Shown piece by piece: positions 8,091 to 16,843 of a DNA stretch of 64,000 nt. Each line of letters opens with the position of its first letter. The first letter of the stretch is position 1. The notes below the pieces were generated by a model, which worked only from the letters and a program-made list of their open reading frames with translations, did not search any database and was not told the DNA's origin. The position numbers and the translations under genes are program-made. The stretch comes from CAZEAN01 sp964510225 (lineage in GTDB: Bacteria; Planctomycetota; Planctomycetia; Isosphaerales; Isosphaeraceae). Where the stretch lies: contig CAZEAN010000006.1 in NCBI GenBank assembly GCA_964510225.1, positions 1 to 64,000 of the forward strand, read 5' to 3'.

Positions 8091-9397
8091 CTCTGGAGGC
8101 TCCTTAACTCAGAGACGCCCTTTAGACCCCTCGAAGACTCTTCCAGCACCCTCCGGTAATACTCGATCGTCTGTCGGGCGACCACTTCCGGGGCGAACCG
8201 GAGCCTCGCCTGTTCAGCAGCTTGGACCCCATATTTTGCCATCTGCTCGGGTGAATCCAAGGCTCGGAGGATCGTCGACGCGAGTGCCTCGGTGTTCCCA
8301 CTCTGAAAAAGAAGACCACTGACTTCATGCTCAACAATTTCAGGGATCCCCCCCGCGTTAGAGGCAACCTGGGGGCATCCCATCGCGAGCGCTTCGACGG
8401 CAGAATAAGGAAAGTTCTCGTATCGAGAGGCGACCACTGTGATTGCACCTTGTCGTCTCGACTCATCAACAACGTGATGGGGCTGTTGACCAAGCCATTC
8501 AATCTTGCCAGATTCTAAAGCGCCTGGGATCCGTTCATGGATATATTCTTCGATCTGCCGCGTTTTTCCTTGATCGTTGAGGCAACCACGGTCGGGACCG
8601 ACGAACCGGAGTCTGGTTGCCGGACGTTCTTGGAGAACGCGGGCAAAGGCGTCAATCAGGAGATCGCCCCCTTTGTGACGGTCGAATCGACCGATGAAGG
8701 TGACGAGATTGGGGTCTGAGTCTCCGGGTTTCCATTGACGGTCTTTGGGGACCGGATCAATCGGGTTCGGGATGACCTCAGCCTCTTCCAAAGGGAGCTG
8801 ATAGTGATCACGGGTCTGATTGAGAACATCGTGTGATGGCGAGGTGATCGCTGAAGCTCTCGCAATCCCGAGACGTTCTTGGTCGACCCGGACTTGATAC
8901 GCCCGATCTTGAGGGACACCGAGGGCAGTTCCGTTGAGAAACCAAGGGCCATGAAGTCGGACGATGACAGGAACGCTGACCTTCCCGGTGACTTCAGCAG
9001 CCCAGCCGAACGACTCTTCGAGTTCGATCAGGTCGAGCCCCGGCCCACGGACAAGTTCCTCAACCTGACGACCGAGGACGAGGGCCATCCGTCGAAATTT
9101 GACAGTGCTCCGTGAGGTCAACCGAGCCCGGACGGCGTCTTCTAACTTTGGGAAAAACCCTTGTTTCATCAGGGGGTCGAGTTCGATCACGTCCTGATCG
9201 TGATTCGGGCCGCCGATCACTCTTCGGGTGAGGATCCGGGCCTGATGCCCCCATTTTCGGATCGATTGAGCGATCTCATCGATATAAGTCACAATCCCGT
9301 TGGCAACGGCATCGGGAGGCCAACCGGGGCTGTAGAAGGCGACAGAGAGAGGTCTGCTCGAAAGGGGAGCGTGATCTGGCGTTGGTGCTGAATTCAT
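8087..9397 (-). CDS. Glycosyltransferase family 4
   Basis: A 436-aa GT-B glycosyltransferase. The N-terminal Rossmann half begins VAFYSPGWPPDAVANGIVTY, with the Gly-rich acceptor loop. The C-terminal half has VTFIGRFDRHKGGDLLIDA, the 'R-x-x-x-K' type nucleotide-binding region, and the retaining E-x7-E motif YENFPYSAVEALAMGCP. It probably transfers a hexose from a nucleotide sugar to the growing lipid-linked EPS unit on the cytoplasmic side; donor and linkage are unknown. It overlaps the genes on both sides by four bases (ATGA), so translation of GT2, GT4 and polymerase is coupled. Confidence 0.92.
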   Translation of the reverse strand: MNSAPTPDHAPLSSRPLSVAFYSPGWPPDAVANGIVTYIDEIAQSIRKWGHQARILTRRVIGGPNHDQDVIELDPLMKQGFFPKLEDAVRARLTSRSTVKFRRMALVLGRQVEELVRGPGLDLIELEESFGWAAEVTGKVSVPVIVRLHGPWFLNGTALGVPQDRAYQVRVDQERLGIARASAITSPSHDVLNQTRDHYQLPLEEAEVIPNPIDPVPKDRQWKPGDSDPNLVTFIGRFDRHKGGDLLIDAFARVLQERPATRLRFVGPDRGCLNDQGKTRQIEEYIHERIPGALESGKIEWLGQQPHHVVDESRRQGAITVVASRYENFPYSAVEALAMGCPQVASNAGGIPEIVEHEVSGLLFQSGNTEALASTILRALDSPEQMAKYGVQAAEQARLRFAPEVVARQTIEYYRRVLEESSRGLKGVSELRSLQR

Positions 9398-10470
9398 GGG
9401 CCGGTCTCCCGAGTACCAAGAACCGAGGTCTGGGCTCTGGAATCAGTGGATGGGCCTTTGTATTCGATCAAGGCGGAGCGACGCCCGATCAATCGACCGA
9501 TCCAATAACGGAGTTGGCCGATCACCTGGGGAAATTTACTGATCGCACAGGAGAGACCGTAAATGACGGCTGTTTTCGGAGGTCTCTCGGGTTGTCGATA
9601 CCTCCGGGAGGCCCGCCAGGCGATCAAGGGATAACCGAAGAGTGCCAGGAGGCTCAAGCCTCGGGTCGGCCAAGCGAGTCCGAGGACGGCGATCGGGAGT
9701 AGAAGCCCCCAGAACCAATTGCTCAAGGAGGGTCGGACGCCGTGACGATCAGGTCCCTTGCCGTGTCGGGCGGCTCCTTCGGCATAGGCATGGCCGGCGC
9801 GGACGTGACGTTTCCACCACTGGCCAAACCGAGTCATCGCCGCATCATGAAGCGTCATCTCCGCGTCGATCCGCTGGATCTTCCAGCCCGATGCGCGGAG
9901 CCTCACGCAGAGTTCGGGCTCTTCGCCCGCAATCAAGGTTGGATCAAAGCCGCCGACTTGTCGGAACGCTTCGATCCGAAACATCGCGTCGCCACCACAG
10001 GCTCTGGCGTCTCCGATCGGCGTCTCCCATTCGAGGTCGGCGAGGAGATTGTAAATCGAAGCCTCTGGATACCGTTCGCGACGTCTCCCGCAGACAACAG
10101 CGAGTTCAGGTCGGGCTTCGAGAGCGGCTCGGGCTTTCGGAAGCCAGTCTGCCACCACTTCACAGTCGCCGTCGACAAATTGGACATACCTTAGATCTGG
10201 ATCCTCTTCGAGGAGCTGTTTCAGTCCCGCGTTCCTCGCTCTCGCAGCCGTAAAGGGCTCGCTGAGGTCCAGTTCAACTACCTCTGCTCCTCGAGCCCGG
10301 GCAGCTTCCCGACTGCCATCGGTCGATCCCGAGTCGACATAAACGATCCGACGGGTCTGACCGACCGTCGAATCGAGGCAACGGATCAGCCGTTCTCCTT
10401 CGTCACGGCCAATCGCGACGAGCCCAACATCATCGAGGGAGACGATCGGATTCGGTGGAGCGATGGTCAC
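9394..10470 (-). CDS. Glycosyltransferase family 2, membrane-associated
   Basis: A GT-A glycosyltransferase of about 358 aa. Residues IVYVDSGSTDGSREAA and FVDGDCEV (the DxD metal site) mark the nucleotide-sugar domain; CGGDAMF and GEEPELCVRLRASGW are family-typical acceptor-side motifs. The C-terminal third holds two hydrophobic segments (FWGLLLPIAVLGLAWP, LLALFGYPLIAW) and an Arg-rich tail, suggesting membrane attachment. The start is taken at GTG 10470, which has GGAG nine bases upstream. A longer TTG start at 10533 is possible but has no ribosome-binding site. The stop overlaps the next GT4 start by four bases. The sugar specificity is unknown. Confidence 0.9.
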   Translation of the reverse strand: MTIAPPNPIVSLDDVGLVAIGRDEGERLIRCLDSTVGQTRRIVYVDSGSTDGSREAARARGAEVVELDLSEPFTAARARNAGLKQLLEEDPDLRYVQFVDGDCEVVADWLPKARAALEARPELAVVCGRRRERYPEASIYNLLADLEWETPIGDARACGGDAMFRIEAFRQVGGFDPTLIAGEEPELCVRLRASGWKIQRIDAEMTLHDAAMTRFGQWWKRHVRAGHAYAEGAARHGKGPDRHGVRPSLSNWFWGLLLPIAVLGLAWPTRGLSLLALFGYPLIAWRASRRYRQPERPPKTAVIYGLSCAISKFPQVIGQLRYWIGRLIGRRSALIEYKGPSTDSRAQTSVLGTRETGP

Positions 10471-10582
10471 GATCGGAGGCTCCGGAGACGATTGAGTAGA
10501 AATGAATGAGTCTAGGAGAGGACTGGCAACCAACTAATAAGATACCAAGGGGTGACCCTTATGTGGGGCCGACCGTTTGGAG

Positions 10583-11563
10583 TTACGCGTAGCCATCAGG
10601 ATTCTGCTGGTGCCATCGCCAGGCTGATCCGACGATAGTCTCGATTTCGGAATACTGCGGACGCCAGCCGAGTTCCTCAGCGATCAGCCCGGGTTGTGCA
10701 TAGAGGCTCGGAGGATCACCGGGGCGTCGTGGAGCGTATTCGTGAGGGATCGGGCGACCGACGACTTCCTCAGCGGCCTTCAAGACTTCGAGGACAGTCG
10801 CCCCCGTCCCCGAGCCGAGGTTGTAGACTTTACCGATTCCGGGGCCGATTGCTTGGACTGCCTGCTCATGGGCATCAGCAAGGTCGGCGGTGTGGATATA
10901 GTCACGGACGCAAGTACCATCGCGGGTCGGCCAGTCATTCCCAAAGATCGAGAGCTTCGGGCGACGACCGGTTGCCACCGAGAGGATGATCGGGATCAAG
11001 TGAGTCTCATGACGCCTTGATTCACCGTGATGACCATCAAGATCGGCACCAGCGGCATTGAAGTAACGGAGGAGGGCAAACCCGATGCCGTGGGCTCCTG
11101 CGTAGTCACGGATCATCCGCTCCGCTGCGAGTTTAGTTGTCCCGTAGGGATGCTCGGGGTTCTGGGGCGTTTTTTCAGTGATCGGCATCGATGCCGGAGT
11201 TCCATAGGTCGCACAGGTGCTGCTAAAGACGATTCGGTCGACCCCTGCAGCGCGCATTGCGTCCAGAACGCTCATGGTCCCTTGGACATTCGCCCGGTAG
11301 TAGCGTTCTGGCTGTCGGACCGATTCGGGGACCACCGCCAAGGCAGCGAAGTGCATCAATGCTTCAGCACGGTGGGATCGGAGTGCAGCCGTCAAGGCCT
11401 CGGTATCGAGGATGTCGCCTTCGATGAGACGGTCGTCAGGGATTGAACCGCGATTCCCTTCGGAGAGATTGTCGAAGGCAACCGGATCATGTCCCTTGGC
11501 TAACAGAGAGCGAAGACAGGCGCTCCCAATGTAGCCAGCGCCGCCGGTTAACAAGAGCCTCAT
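10583..11563 (-). CDS. galE: UDP-glucose 4-epimerase
   Basis: A 326-aa extended short-chain dehydrogenase/reductase, matching the usual GalE length (about 330). TGGAGYIGS at residues 6-14 is the NAD-binding Gly motif, SSTCATYGTP carries the catalytic Ser region, and YGTTK holds the catalytic Tyr and Lys. RYFNAAGAD and NLGSGTG are classical GalE markers. It interconverts UDP-glucose and UDP-galactose (or the GlcNAc/GalNAc forms), supplying galactose-type donors to the operon's glycosyltransferases. It overlaps the upstream GT2 by four bases (ATGA). Confidence in the SDR epimerase call is very high, in strict UDP-Glc specificity moderate. Confidence 0.95.
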   Translation of the reverse strand: MRLLLTGGAGYIGSACLRSLLAKGHDPVAFDNLSEGNRGSIPDDRLIEGDILDTEALTAALRSHRAEALMHFAALAVVPESVRQPERYYRANVQGTMSVLDAMRAAGVDRIVFSSTCATYGTPASMPITEKTPQNPEHPYGTTKLAAERMIRDYAGAHGIGFALLRYFNAAGADLDGHHGESRRHETHLIPIILSVATGRRPKLSIFGNDWPTRDGTCVRDYIHTADLADAHEQAVQAIGPGIGKVYNLGSGTGATVLEVLKAAEEVVGRPIPHEYAPRRPGDPPSLYAQPGLIAEELGWRPQYSEIETIVGSAWRWHQQNPDGYA

Positions 11564-12540
11564 GACGAAACAGCCTTTTGAGTTGTGTTGGGCATTTCAC
11601 CGAGGACTTCGGGTCCAGGGGCATCAGGCTGCCAACGTTCAGCTGAGGCCTTGTTGTAAGCGTCGGTGGTTCGTCCTTTACCTTGCAACAGGCACTGCCA
11701 TTGGAACTGATTCAGGAATTTGCGGAACTCCGGATCACCGTACCGAGGCTTTCCCTGGAGCATCGACCCAAAATAGCCCGTGAGCATTGCGATTCCACCA
11801 ACAACGAGGGGAGGGCGAGTCATCCGATACAAGGCGCTGGCAAGCATATAAGGAACCGATGTCCCGGTAAAATATTGGCCGAACCCGTAACGGACTCGTC
11901 CGGTCCACCACCCTTTGTGGCTCGTCCCCATGGGCCGGAGGTGGTCGAATCGGAGTTCTGGCTCATCCCAGCTGATTGCGATCCAGCCGAGCATCCGGCA
12001 GCGGTGGCCGTCGATCCCATCCCAATTGACTTCACGGACGAATCCGCCGATCTGCTCAAAGCAGCGACGACGGTAGAGCTTGGTCATCCCGACCGAGTTT
12101 TCGTCGCCACACTTCTCCGAGACCATCCGGTTCCCCGATCGGAAGTAAGGTTTGCCGCTACAGGTCCCGATCCGGGGATTCTCTTCCATTCGGTCGATGA
12201 GGATTTCGAAGTATCGAGGCGGCAGTTCAAGGTCGAGATCAAGCTTACAGATATAATCAAATTCGGCAGGGTTGATGGACTCGTAACCATTGTAGAACGC
12301 ATCGATCACGCCGGGGCCGACCTTTCGGACACCACGATCAAGACGCTGGATTACCTGGATCCGGTCACTCTTTTGGCGGTATTCTTCAAGAATCGCCGGA
12401 GTTTCGTCGGTGGAGCCATCATCGACGATTACCCAACGATCGGGTGGTCTCGTCTGCCCGAGTACACTCTCTAAGGTCTTGCGTGCGAACTTCGATTCGT
12501 CGCGACACGGCGTAATGATGCAAAGCTTTGGTGCGCTCAT
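11560..12540 (-). CDS. Glycosyltransferase family 2
   Basis: A 326-aa GT-A enzyme. CIITPCRDESKFARKTLES opens the nucleotide-binding domain, IVDDGSTDET follows, and KLDLDLEL is the DxD site. Downstream, VGMTKLYRRRCFEQIGGF and WDGIDGHRCRMLGW correspond to the acceptor-binding and ED-type catalytic region. One amphipathic or membrane-touching segment (VVGGIAMLTGYFGSML) lies near residue 255. It probably adds a sugar to the EPS repeat unit. The start is ATG 12540, and the gene is coupled to galE by a four-base overlap. A 115-bp gap separates it from the upstream GT4 and shows no obvious terminator. Confidence 0.9.
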   Translation of the reverse strand: MSAPKLCIITPCRDESKFARKTLESVLGQTRPPDRWVIVDDGSTDETPAILEEYRQKSDRIQVIQRLDRGVRKVGPGVIDAFYNGYESINPAEFDYICKLDLDLELPPRYFEILIDRMEENPRIGTCSGKPYFRSGNRMVSEKCGDENSVGMTKLYRRRCFEQIGGFVREVNWDGIDGHRCRMLGWIAISWDEPELRFDHLRPMGTSHKGWWTGRVRYGFGQYFTGTSVPYMLASALYRMTRPPLVVGGIAMLTGYFGSMLQGKPRYGDPEFRKFLNQFQWQCLLQGKGRTTDAYNKASAERWQPDAPGPEVLGEMPNTTQKAVSS

Positions 12541-12655
12541 GATGGTCGGCTGGGCTCGGATGTGCCTTGTTGAGGTTGCTGGACAATCTGAAGGAGCCGC
12601 CTCAATCGATGATTTAATAACATAAAATGATGATGAATCGGATCCAGAGGCTGAA

Positions 12656-13939
12656 TTATCCAGTCGCTGAACCGACGTTGGAGTCTCTCTTTGGGGAGCC
12701 TGTCTTCACTGTCGTTGGATTGGTTGAGGGGCTGACGCCGGAATACGTCTTGATGAAGTCGCCGAGTTTCGCTGCTTCGGTTTGAACATTGTGTCGTTCT
12801 TTGACTCGTTCAGTCCCGGCGCGTCCGATCGCTTCCAACTCACTGAGGTCAGTGTTGAGGACGGTGGTGATCGCATCGGCGAGTGCGGTAACCGAACCGG
12901 CAGGAACAAGCCAGCCTTCCTCGCCGGGCCGAACCAGCTCGGGGATCCCGGCGATGTAGGTGCTGATCACTGGTCTTCCAAGCGCCATCGATTCCATGAG
13001 GACGACGGGGAGGCCTTCGGCGAAGCTCGGGAGGAGCATCGCTCGGGATTCCTGTAATTCGTGGCGGACCCCTTGACCGTCGAGGGTCCCCAGGAGTCGG
13101 ACAGTCTCACCGAGGTTCTTCTCGGCGATCCGGGCTTCCATGACATCTCGTAACGGGCCGTCACCGACGAGCCGGAGTTCGACGTCGACGCCACGATCAC
13201 GGAGTAGAGCCGCCGCTTCTACCAAGATCAACGGCCCTTTTTGCTCGACAAGTCGACCGACGGTGACGAGCCGATTGGTCTCGGGGATCGGGACGCGTTC
13301 CGCTTCCAAAAACCGGGAATCGACCCCACAACCGACCACTTTAATCTTCGGCCAGTCTTCAAACCGCGACCAACGGAAGAGCTGGCTCCGGCAGAAGTCG
13401 GTGATCGCGACCACGAAGGTTGCGTGCTGAATCTTTTCGAGGAGGGAGAGGGCCAGAGGGCCGTCGAACTCAGTCGGACCGTGGATTGTGAAGCTGTACG
13501 GAGGGCCGCCGAGGATCCGGCAGAGCATCGCCACCGCAGTCGAGTTCGAACCGAAGTGAGCGTGGAGGTGTTGGATACCTGCCTCATCGAGCCAGCATCG
13601 GAGGAGGGCGGCTTCCCCGAGGTAAGCCAAGTGGGCAATCAGCCCTCGACGTGATCGTGATGAGAGTCGAAGGGTCAGCCTAAGCGCCTTCAAGAATCGA
13701 GCGGGACGGGTTCCGAGCGTTTGGAGCAAGGCGCCGAGGATCACGAACGGGCCCGCAGCCAGGACGGCCCGGCAGCGTTGTTGTTCTTCCTGATCGTCAA
13801 GGTCGGGGAGTGGTTTGTCGAAGGGTCGGAGGATGTAACGTTGGACCTCCCAACCTTGCGATTCCAAGGCCTGGATCTCGCGACGGATGAAGGTGTGGCT
13901 CGGTTGCGGGTATTGGTTGATCAGGTAGGCGATCGTCAC
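12656..13939 (-). CDS. Glycosyltransferase family 4 (WcaL/AmsK-like)
   Basis: A 427-aa GT-B enzyme. The N-terminus IAYLINQYPQPSHTFIRREI is characteristic of the colanic/amylovoran-type group of GT4 enzymes, followed by HLHAHFGSNSTAVAM and the FTIHGPTEFDG acceptor loop. The donor half contains VTVGRLVEQKG and the E-x7-E motif EGLPVVLMESMALGRPVIST. The start is GTG 13939; no strong ribosome-binding site is visible, but the conserved N-terminus requires it. The last 40 residues are a low-complexity Ser/Thr/Pro tail. The predicted role is transfer of a hexose, often galactose or glucose in this group, to the repeat unit; the assignment of sugar is inference. Confidence 0.9.
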   Translation of the reverse strand: MTIAYLINQYPQPSHTFIRREIQALESQGWEVQRYILRPFDKPLPDLDDQEEQQRCRAVLAAGPFVILGALLQTLGTRPARFLKALRLTLRLSSRSRRGLIAHLAYLGEAALLRCWLDEAGIQHLHAHFGSNSTAVAMLCRILGGPPYSFTIHGPTEFDGPLALSLLEKIQHATFVVAITDFCRSQLFRWSRFEDWPKIKVVGCGVDSRFLEAERVPIPETNRLVTVGRLVEQKGPLILVEAAALLRDRGVDVELRLVGDGPLRDVMEARIAEKNLGETVRLLGTLDGQGVRHELQESRAMLLPSFAEGLPVVLMESMALGRPVISTYIAGIPELVRPGEEGWLVPAGSVTALADAITTVLNTDLSELEAIGRAGTERVKERHNVQTEAAKLGDFIKTYSGVSPSTNPTTVKTGSPKRDSNVGSATG

Positions 13940-13987
13940 AGTAGGTGGGCTCGAGTGCTGGTGCCTTGATGGGAGAATCCGGGGGCA

Positions 13988-14596
13988 TTAACGTCGGATC
14001 ACTCGGGCAGGGACCCCGACAGCGAGTCCACCGGGAGGAACGTCACTGAGGACGACGGAATGGGCCCCGATCACTGCGTCATTCCCGATCTGGACGTGGC
14101 CGAGAATCGAGGCGCCGCAGCCGATATCAACACGATCACCGATGATCGGGATCGCCCGGTTTCGGCCTCGATGGGCAACCCCAAAGGTTGTACATTGCCG
14201 GATATGGACGTCGTTACCGATGGACCTTGCGTGGAGGATCATGGCCCCGTGGTGCCAGATCCGGACCCTCCGACCGAGCTTTACGTTGTAGGGGAGGGTG
14301 ATCCCACAATTCCACTCCACCCACTTGAAGAGGATCCGGTAGAGGAGAGTGCAGGGGGCCCGGAGGACTTTGGTCTTGATCCCCATCCGCCAGTTGCCGA
14401 ATCGATGGAGGGCGATCGCCATGAACCCTTGCTCAAAAACATTCCCATCGTGGGTCTGGAGATCTTCCCGGATCAACGACCAATAGGAGAGGTCGTTGGG
14501 GTTCAGGTTCTGATCTCCCTTGGGGAGGGGTGGAAGGTGCTGGTCGGTCGGTGAACCGGGGGGAGGTCCAGATTGGTTGGTCGCGGCGGTCGTCAT
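13988..14596 (-). CDS. Serine-O-acetyltransferase-like hexapeptide acyltransferase
   Basis: A 202-aa left-handed beta-helix acetyltransferase. The first 30 residues are a Pro/Gln-rich extension. Residues 40-90 form the helical CysE-type cap (YWSLIREDLQTHDGNVFEQG) and residues 95-200 carry hexapeptide repeats (IGNDVHIRQCTTFGV, PIIGDRVDIGCGASILGHV, IGNDAVIGAHSVVLSDVP, AVGVPARVI). The likely catalytic His lies in RIWHHGAMILHA. Within this operon it more plausibly O-acetylates an EPS sugar or its precursor than makes O-acetylserine. The start overlaps the preceding GT2 stop (ATGA), so it is coupled to that gene. Confidence 0.88.
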   Translation of the reverse strand: MTTAATNQSGPPPGSPTDQHLPPLPKGDQNLNPNDLSYWSLIREDLQTHDGNVFEQGFMAIALHRFGNWRMGIKTKVLRAPCTLLYRILFKWVEWNCGITLPYNVKLGRRVRIWHHGAMILHARSIGNDVHIRQCTTFGVAHRGRNRAIPIIGDRVDIGCGASILGHVQIGNDAVIGAHSVVLSDVPPGGLAVGVPARVIRR

Positions 14597-15591
14597 CGGT
14601 TCCCCAGTCCCATCGAGAAGTTGTACCGGACAAAGTCACCGAGGAGTGCCTCTGGCTCGGCGACCGCTGTCCGGGTCAGCCCTTTGCGGATCAGGAAGGT
14701 GCTATATCCGATGGTCCAGCAGAAGTCAGCCAGAACGGTGCCGATCAGGCCTTGGTGCCTGAGGAAGTAACGTCGTCGTGAGGCAAACCAATACTTCGGT
14801 CGTCGTTTCCGGGCCGCCTTCGGATCCGTGACGCCCGAGGCTTGGCCGACGAGGTGGACGACTCGCGATTTCGGGACATAGTAGCAAGGCCAGCCCTTCT
14901 TTGCAGCGACCCGACAAAAGTCGACCTCTTCGAAGTACATAAAGTACGACTCATCAAGGAGTCCAGCCTGCTGGATGACCTCACGACGGATGATCATGCT
15001 CGCGCCAGCGACCCAGTCGGTCGGAGAGGGGGCATTACCTGCGGGGATCGGTGGAGCGACGGTCCATCGGCTCAAGACTCGAGAGAGAGGACCGAGCTTA
15101 AAGCCCGCTTCAAGCTCGCTCAGAATGGTGTGGAATCGGAAGGCTGAGCGTTGGGGGGTCCCGTCTGGATCTTCGAGCCGGCTTCCGGCGATCCCGACTT
15201 CAGGATGGACGTCCATGAACTCTAAGAGTTCGTCAAGCGCACCAGGGCGGACCACTGTGTCAGGGTTTAGGAGCCAGATATACTCCGGAGGATCGTCACT
15301 TTCCATCGAGGGACGGATCGCCGCATTGTTCCCAAAGGCGAAGCCACCGTTTTGATCGAGCGGGAGGAGTCTGAACGGTGCGTTCTGGAATCGGGATTGA
15401 ATCACCGTCTCAAGCCGAGGAACGGAGTCATCAGGTGACGCGTTGTCGGTCACCAGAACCTCCACACGGACCTGCTCTGAAACCTTGGTGATCTCTGGCT
15501 CAAGCGATTCAAGGCAATCGATCGTCAGGTCAGGGGTCCGATAGTTGACGATAACAACCAGGACCTTCGGAGACGATGGCGGCGGAGTCAT
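14593..15591 (-). CDS. Glycosyltransferase family 2 (rhamnosyltransferase-like)
   Basis: A 332-aa GT-A enzyme. VLVVIVNYRTPDLTIDCLESL, TDNASPDDSV, NGGFAFGNNAAIR and LLNPDTVV are the classic motifs of the WbbL/RfbF-like branch, and AGASMIIRREVIQQAGLLDE with FMYFEEVDFCRVAAKKGW gives the acceptor-side signature including the ED-type catalytic residues. That branch often transfers rhamnose, which is known for the family and not shown here. No transmembrane helix is obvious except a weak segment near the C-terminus. It lies 33 bp downstream of the exosortase gene. Confidence 0.92.
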   Translation of the reverse strand: MTPPPSSPKVLVVIVNYRTPDLTIDCLESLEPEITKVSEQVRVEVLVTDNASPDDSVPRLETVIQSRFQNAPFRLLPLDQNGGFAFGNNAAIRPSMESDDPPEYIWLLNPDTVVRPGALDELLEFMDVHPEVGIAGSRLEDPDGTPQRSAFRFHTILSELEAGFKLGPLSRVLSRWTVAPPIPAGNAPSPTDWVAGASMIIRREVIQQAGLLDESYFMYFEEVDFCRVAAKKGWPCYYVPKSRVVHLVGQASGVTDPKAARKRRPKYWFASRRRYFLRHQGLIGTVLADFCWTIGYSTFLIRKGLTRTAVAEPEALLGDFVRYNFSMGLGNR

Positions 15592-15624
15592 GAGCAGATC
15601 GTTAGGCGGTGGCGAGAAGCCGGA

Positions 15625-16605
15625 TTAGGATTTGGATTCGACCGCGAGTCGTTCGGCGCCTGATCGACGTTGGACTGTTGCCAAGGGAGTAGAGTCGGCT
15701 GATTCTTCTGTGACAAGCCAGGAGAGCCACGCGAGTTCCAAGAGGACAAGAACAAGGGCGGTCGGCATCATCAACCAGCCAGCGGCATCATGGGCGAACT
15801 GCTCTCCTTGTTCGGAGCCCATCAAGTGATAACACCAGGCGGTTCCCGAAATCCGGAGGACATTGCAGAACAAGGCGATCGGAACCACGCTCAGGAGGAG
15901 GATGAATCGCTTCCAATTCGCCATTGGGATCAGGATAAGGGCTGCCGTAACCGTCGCTGAGAGACTCATCAGCATCGCCAGACCGTTACAAGCAGCAGCC
16001 ACTTCGAGGGTTTCGCCACCGACGATGAGGATGTTCCCTTCATTGAGGACCCAGAGACCGGTCAGCCGGAGGAGTTGAGCACTCCCGAGACTCGCGAGCC
16101 GTTGTAGTGGTAATGAGATCTCGTTGTTGATCGCCTGTGGAACTGGGAGCATGAAGATAAGGAAGACGATCGCCGGCCAGACGCGTCTGAAGAGTGGCCA
16201 GCCACCGTAAGCAAAGGTAATGGCCGCGACGGCAAGGATAATTGTCGATTGCTCGGCCCAGAATTCACCGATCCACAACAGGAACGATCGGAGACCGACC
16301 ACTGCTCCTAAGGCGACCCATCCCCAGATGGAGGGTCGGAGTCGAGCCGCTTGTTCACCACGGGGCCAGAGCCACCAGTACATAAATCCAACGATCGGCG
16401 GAACGAGGAATCCGTGGGAGTAGTTGGGATCGTTTGACCACGTATTGACGAGACTCCGGAGTTCTCCCCAATAAGCCCAGGCGAGCGTGGCGAAGACGGC
16501 CGTGACCGCGACAATCTGAGGTCCGAGGACACCGAGATTGAAGTCCCCCGCTGATTGTTGGTTATCCGAAGCAATCGCGGGTGTATTGGCTGTCGTCTGA
16601 CTCAT
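15625..16605 (-). CDS. Exosortase (Xrt family)
   Basis: A 326-aa polytopic membrane transpeptidase, with roughly eight hydrophobic segments. The three family residues are present: Cys in VAAACNGLAML, Arg in FCNVLRISGTAW and His in FAHDAAGWLMM. PNYSHGFLVPPIVGFMYW near residue 45 is also an exosortase hallmark. Known role: it recognises a C-terminal PEP-TM-Arg signal, cleaves near PEP and joins the protein to an unknown envelope acceptor. The C-terminal EpsI domain often fused to exosortases is absent here and is encoded separately at 25485-26297. The start is ATG 16605, with GGAG 11 bases upstream; a TTG two codons earlier is a weaker option. It sits in the EPS operon directly after wzc. Confidence 0.93.
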   Translation of the reverse strand: MSQTTANTPAIASDNQQSAGDFNLGVLGPQIVAVTAVFATLAWAYWGELRSLVNTWSNDPNYSHGFLVPPIVGFMYWWLWPRGEQAARLRPSIWGWVALGAVVGLRSFLLWIGEFWAEQSTIILAVAAITFAYGGWPLFRRVWPAIVFLIFMLPVPQAINNEISLPLQRLASLGSAQLLRLTGLWVLNEGNILIVGGETLEVAAACNGLAMLMSLSATVTAALILIPMANWKRFILLLSVVPIALFCNVLRISGTAWCYHLMGSEQGEQFAHDAAGWLMMPTALVLVLLELAWLSWLVTEESADSTPLATVQRRSGAERLAVESKS

Positions 16606-16628
16606 CGGCAAAGAGACTCCAGAATCGA

Positions 16629-16662
16629 GAGGCCAGCATGATCGGCCTCAAGTACAGAGGCC
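16629..16662 (-). promoter_or_regulatory. Three-arm alternative hairpin in the exosortase leader
   Basis: On the plus strand GAGGCC (16629-16634), GGCCTC (16644-16649) and GAGGCC (16657-16662) occur in a row. The middle arm can pair with either neighbour but not both. In the minus-strand transcript the last arm ends eight bases before the GGAG ribosome-binding site of the exosortase gene. The arrangement could expose or occlude initiation. The rest of the 238-bp wzc-exosortase interval shows nothing else. Confidence 0.4.
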
Positions 16663-16843
16663 AAATTAACAAGGAAGTGCTAGCTGGTTAGATCAATTGG
16701 TTTTCAAGCGAGCGCGAAGACTGATCGGACGAGCCGTCGAGGTGTCCGTGGAATCAGCAACCGCCCGAGGGTCGGGAGTTCGATCAGAGAGAGGGCGGTT
16801 GCTTGTCTGAAACTGGCCAGCAAATCAAGACGGATAGCCGGGT

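Noticed and set aside
11683..12474. 263-codon plus-strand open frame opposite a GT2 gene
   Set aside because: It lies entirely within the well-supported GT2 coding region and its translation shows no family motif.
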